DNA of 7,593 nt from DAOUCV01 sp034432095 (GTDB taxonomy: Bacteria; Chloroflexota; Dehalococcoidia; Dehalococcoidales; UBA2162): NCBI GenBank assembly GCA_034432095.1, contig DAOUCV010000080.1:1-7593 (forward strand). Reading direction: 5' to 3'. The notes under the pieces were generated by a model. That model searched no databases. It worked only from the letters and a program-made list of their open reading frames with translations, and was not told the DNA's origin. The translations under genes and the position numbers were made by a program. Shown one piece after another: positions 5,680 to 7,593 of the stretch; position 1 is the stretch's first letter; each line of letters opens with the position of its first letter.

Positions 5680-5910
5680 CTAGTGAGGTTCTTGAATCCC
5701 CAGTACGGTCATTCGCTCAAGGCATTTTATGCCCCTGATGCCGTCGGGAGTAAATACCATCGAACCGGGTTGAACAGACCACTGCTTATCGCCGGCAGTG
5801 TTGAAGTGCTTACCTTTGAAAACATCGCTCTTGACCCTGTCGCCCGGCAGGAATTTCACAAACTGTTCTATAATCATACTTCTGCTCTTTATTGACTTGT
5901 GCCATATCAT
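5680..5910 (-). CDS. Very small cupin-like protein coupled to the ABC permease
   Basis: A 76-residue reading frame whose ATG overlaps the permease stop as ATGA, with AGGAG just upstream. An internal ATG at 5877 (MIIEQFVKF) could be the real start. From residue 20 on, the pattern FLPGDRVKSDVFKGKHF...QWSVQPGSMVFTPDGI...ERMTVLGI looks like one small cupin barrel: a glycine after the first strand, then a PG turn and a proline-glycine-rich second motif. The metal-binding histidines expected in cupin motifs 1 and 2 are mostly missing (DGIRGIKC occupies the place of the usual G-x-x-H), so metal binding is doubtful. Codon use fits the surrounding genes, and the opposite-strand frame has no ribosome binding site or recognisable motif. 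It may be a genuine small domain protein or the remnant of a longer one. Function is unknown. Confidence 0.5.
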   Translation of the reverse strand: MIWHKSIKSRSMIIEQFVKFLPGDRVKSDVFKGKHFNTAGDKQWSVQPGSMVFTPDGIRGIKCLERMTVLGIQEPH

Positions 5911-6662
5911 ATTCTCCTGGGCATTGTCCTCTGGTGCATCTTCATGGCCACCACAAGAAAGAGGGCAGTAAACGCAATCAGGACAGTGAAATCAAGAGCC
6001 AGCGGCAGGTGTCCCCGGCCCTGGATGCAGCTGCGGGCAATGTCGGTGAAGTAGGTTAAGGGCGAGATGTAGGATATCGCCTGTCCCCAGGCGGGTAGCT
6101 GGTCCAGCGGGATAAAGATGCCGCTGATGAATATCACCGGGAATCTCACCGCGGCGGCAATCATGTTTACCGTGGCCGGCACATTGCTAGGAGGAATGGA
6201 GAAGACATTACCCAGAGAAGCAAAACACAGGGCTGCCAGAATAACCGCAAGGGCAAATAGCACCGGGCTGGATAGGGTTATCCCGAGGGCAAGGCCAATG
6301 ATGATAGGCACTAGGGAGATTGCCATTCCAAAGACAAATGAAGCAAGCACATCCCCCATGATAATGGTCTCAAGCCTCACCGGGCAGGACATCAGTCGCT
6401 CCAGCGTTCTGGCCTGCGCCTCCCAGGGCACCACCACGGGCGATATTGAAGTTGCCGTAAAGAAGAGAATCATCCCCAGGAATCCCGGCAGCATAAAGTC
6501 GAGAGTCATATGCCTGCCAATGGTGAAAGAGAGAAACAGGAAAACAGGGAAGAGAAGACCAAAGATTATTACCGGCCCCTTGGAGTAGAAAATCTTGATG
6601 TCTTTCTTGGCAATGGTGAGAGCCCGTATCGCCTGGTCAATAATGCCAAAGTCACTTCTCAC
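5907..6662 (-). CDS. ABC-2 type exporter permease
   Basis: A 251-residue membrane protein of the ABC-2 family (DrrB/NodJ-like size). A short cytoplasmic N-terminus is followed by six hydrophobic segments, roughly at residues 30-48, 55-75, 100-125, 130-150, 168-188 and 222-242. The family hallmark between the fifth and sixth is visible: FPVIFISGIFIPLDQLPAWGQAISYISPLTY. The loop after segment two (PWEAQARTLERLMSCPV) is the usual coupling region to the ATPase. The start is GTG 6662, inside the last codons of the ATPase gene (11-base overlap), with GAGGAG about seven to nine bases before it; no usable ATG is nearby. It forms one exporter with the upstream ATPase. The exported compound cannot be told; drugs, lipids or glycans are typical of the family. 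Confidence 0.9.
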   Translation of the reverse strand: MRSDFGIIDQAIRALTIAKKDIKIFYSKGPVIIFGLLFPVFLFLSFTIGRHMTLDFMLPGFLGMILFFTATSISPVVVPWEAQARTLERLMSCPVRLETIIMGDVLASFVFGMAISLVPIIIGLALGITLSSPVLFALAVILAALCFASLGNVFSIPPSNVPATVNMIAAAVRFPVIFISGIFIPLDQLPAWGQAISYISPLTYFTDIARSCIQGRGHLPLALDFTVLIAFTALFLVVAMKMHQRTMPRRI

Positions 6663-7593
6663 GGCTTTTCTCCTCGGTCAACCTCACAAAGGCATCCTCC
6701 AACGAAGGCGGACGGACATTAAGAATATTCATGCTGAGTGAACTGACACGGCTGAAGTCAACCAGCGCATTTACGAGCTGGGTGGTATCTTCGGTGTAGA
6801 GGCGGAAACGGCTGCCCTCGTGTTTTTCACCTTCGCTAATATCGGTAGGGAATTGACCACCGGCTGGCTGTGCCGGCGCTTGTCCCCTTCCTCCACCCAT
6901 GCCACCCGGCCTGGCGGGACCCGCCATTGACATCTGCGCCCGGAGCCTGTCTGCGGCCTCTATCGCCTGGGCCGTCTCCAGCCGGCTCACCCCGGGCAGC
7001 TTAGCCAGCGTTTCAGCAGCCACGGCTTTATCAAAGCTTACGTCTATCAGGCAGACCCGGCCGGCGGTAATACTGAGTCCGTCCGGGGTATCTACCGCTA
7101 CCAGCCTGCCACGGTTGATAATCGCCACCCGATCGCTTAGCTCGGCGGCCTCTTCCATGTTGTGAGTCGTCAGCATGATGGTCTTACCCTCTTTCCTGAG
7201 GTTGCGGAGCATTGCTCTGATGGCGCGGGCGCTCTGCACATCCAGACCGCTGGTCGGCTCATCAAGGAAAAGGATTTGAGGGTCATTTATCAGGGCCATC
7301 GCCAAGAGAAGACGCTTCCTCATGCCCATGGAGTAGGTCGATGTCTTGCTGTCTTTCCGCTCGTATAGACCCAGCTCCTGCAAGAGTGCCTCAGCCCTCT
7401 TTTTTGCATCGGTGGACGGGGTACGGTAAAGCTCAGCCATGAGCATGAGGTTGTCCCAGCCGGAAAGGTCAATGTAGGCGTTGGCCATTTCGGGGACTAC
7501 TCCCGAAAGCTGTTTGGCACGGAGGCTGCCTGCCGGGTATCCCATCACACTGGCTTTGCCTTCATCCTTCTTTATCACCCCGATCAGCATACG
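6652..7593 (-). CDS. ABC exporter ATPase subunit, N-terminus beyond the right edge
   Basis: 313 residues are visible; the frame is open at the right edge and begins with RMLIGVIKKDEG, the segment that directly follows a Walker A motif, so about 40-50 residues are missing. Counting from the first visible residue: the Q-loop region is VVPEMANAY with Glu35 where Gln is normal, the signature is YSMGMRKR (87-94), a variant of LSGGQ, Walker B is ILFLDEPTSGLD (107-118), and the switch histidine is in TTHNMEEA (His144). The C-terminal accessory domain (DUF4162-like position) is interrupted by a Gly/Pro/Ala/Gln-rich low-complexity stretch at about 221-248 and ends with PPSLEDAFVRLT, typical of DrrA-type ATPases. 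It is cytoplasmic and drives the ABC-2 permease whose gene overlaps its end. Family is sure; substrate is unknown. Confidence 0.93.
   Translation of the reverse strand, partial: RMLIGVIKKDEGKASVMGYPAGSLRAKQLSGVVPEMANAYIDLSGWDNLMLMAELYRTPSTDAKKRAEALLQELGLYERKDSKTSTYSMGMRKRLLLAMALINDPQILFLDEPTSGLDVQSARAIRAMLRNLRKEGKTIMLTTHNMEEAAELSDRVAIINRGRLVAVDTPDGLSITAGRVCLIDVSFDKAVAAETLAKLPGVSRLETAQAIEAADRLRAQMSMAGPARPGGMGGGRGQAPAQPAGGQFPTDISEGEKHEGSRFRLYTEDTTQLVNALVDFSRVSSLSMNILNVRPPSLEDAFVRLTEEKSREK

Noticed and set aside
5674..5895. A 73-codon plus-strand frame opposite the cupin-like gene
   Set aside because: The minus-strand frame has a ribosome binding site, an ATGA overlap with the permease and a cupin-like pattern; the plus-strand frame has none of these.
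6118..6588. A 156-codon open frame on the plus strand
   Set aside because: It is a shadow of the ABC-2 permease gene, without a ribosome binding site or motif of its own.

Overview
The window (about 50% GC by eye) reads as bacterial chromosomal DNA from an anaerobe or facultative anaerobe. The basis is a Tat-exported molybdenum reductase with its chaperone, and a redox-disulfide protein next to a ferredoxin-like protein. Gene style (ArsR/permease/thioredoxin/Fe-S cassettes and an unusual ABC exporter with a glutamate in its Q-loop) is compatible with Chloroflexota (Dehalococcoidia-like) or another subsurface anaerobe. That taxonomic guess is weak and rests on general resemblance only. Every supported gene is on the minus strand, so transcription runs from right to left. 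No rRNA, tRNA, CRISPR array, insertion sequence or convincing intrinsic terminator was seen, and no gene-free stretch exceeds about 120 bases.

Read in transcription order there are three blocks. Block C (7593 to 5680) is an ABC exporter: an ATPase whose N-terminus lies beyond the right edge, an ABC-2 permease overlapping it, and a very small cupin-like protein joined to the permease by an ATGA overlap. Block B (5602 to 2212) is an ArsR-type repressor, then a 744-residue Tat-dependent Mo-bisMGD oxidoreductase of the polysulfide/thiosulfate/arsenate reductase type, then a TorD-like maturation chaperone. No iron-sulfur B subunit or membrane C subunit is present. Block A (2095 to the left edge) is a second ArsR-type repressor, a PF03773-type permease, a small thioredoxin-fold protein with a CxxC site, and the first part of an Fe-S-cluster protein that continues off the left edge. 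Its 5' part needs two compensating frameshifts to be read through.

Blocks A and B look like two separately regulated metalloid- or sulfur-responsive units. Both repressors carry the Cys-x-Cys sequence in the DNA-binding region that ArsR proteins use to sense As(III)-like thiophilic ligands. The arsR of block A has a near-consensus promoter (TTGACA-17-TATACT) overlapped by an inverted repeat. The reductase gene has its own promoter (TTGCAA-17-TATCAT) with a perfect 12-bp palindrome in the spacer. A 13-base element found just upstream of that promoter recurs, with one mismatch, in the promoter region of the second arsR. This suggests one regulator controls both itself and the reductase. A working picture is exported reduction of a chalcogen or metalloid oxyanion (block B) coupled to efflux and thiol handling of the product (block A). 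The substrate cannot be fixed from sequence alone.
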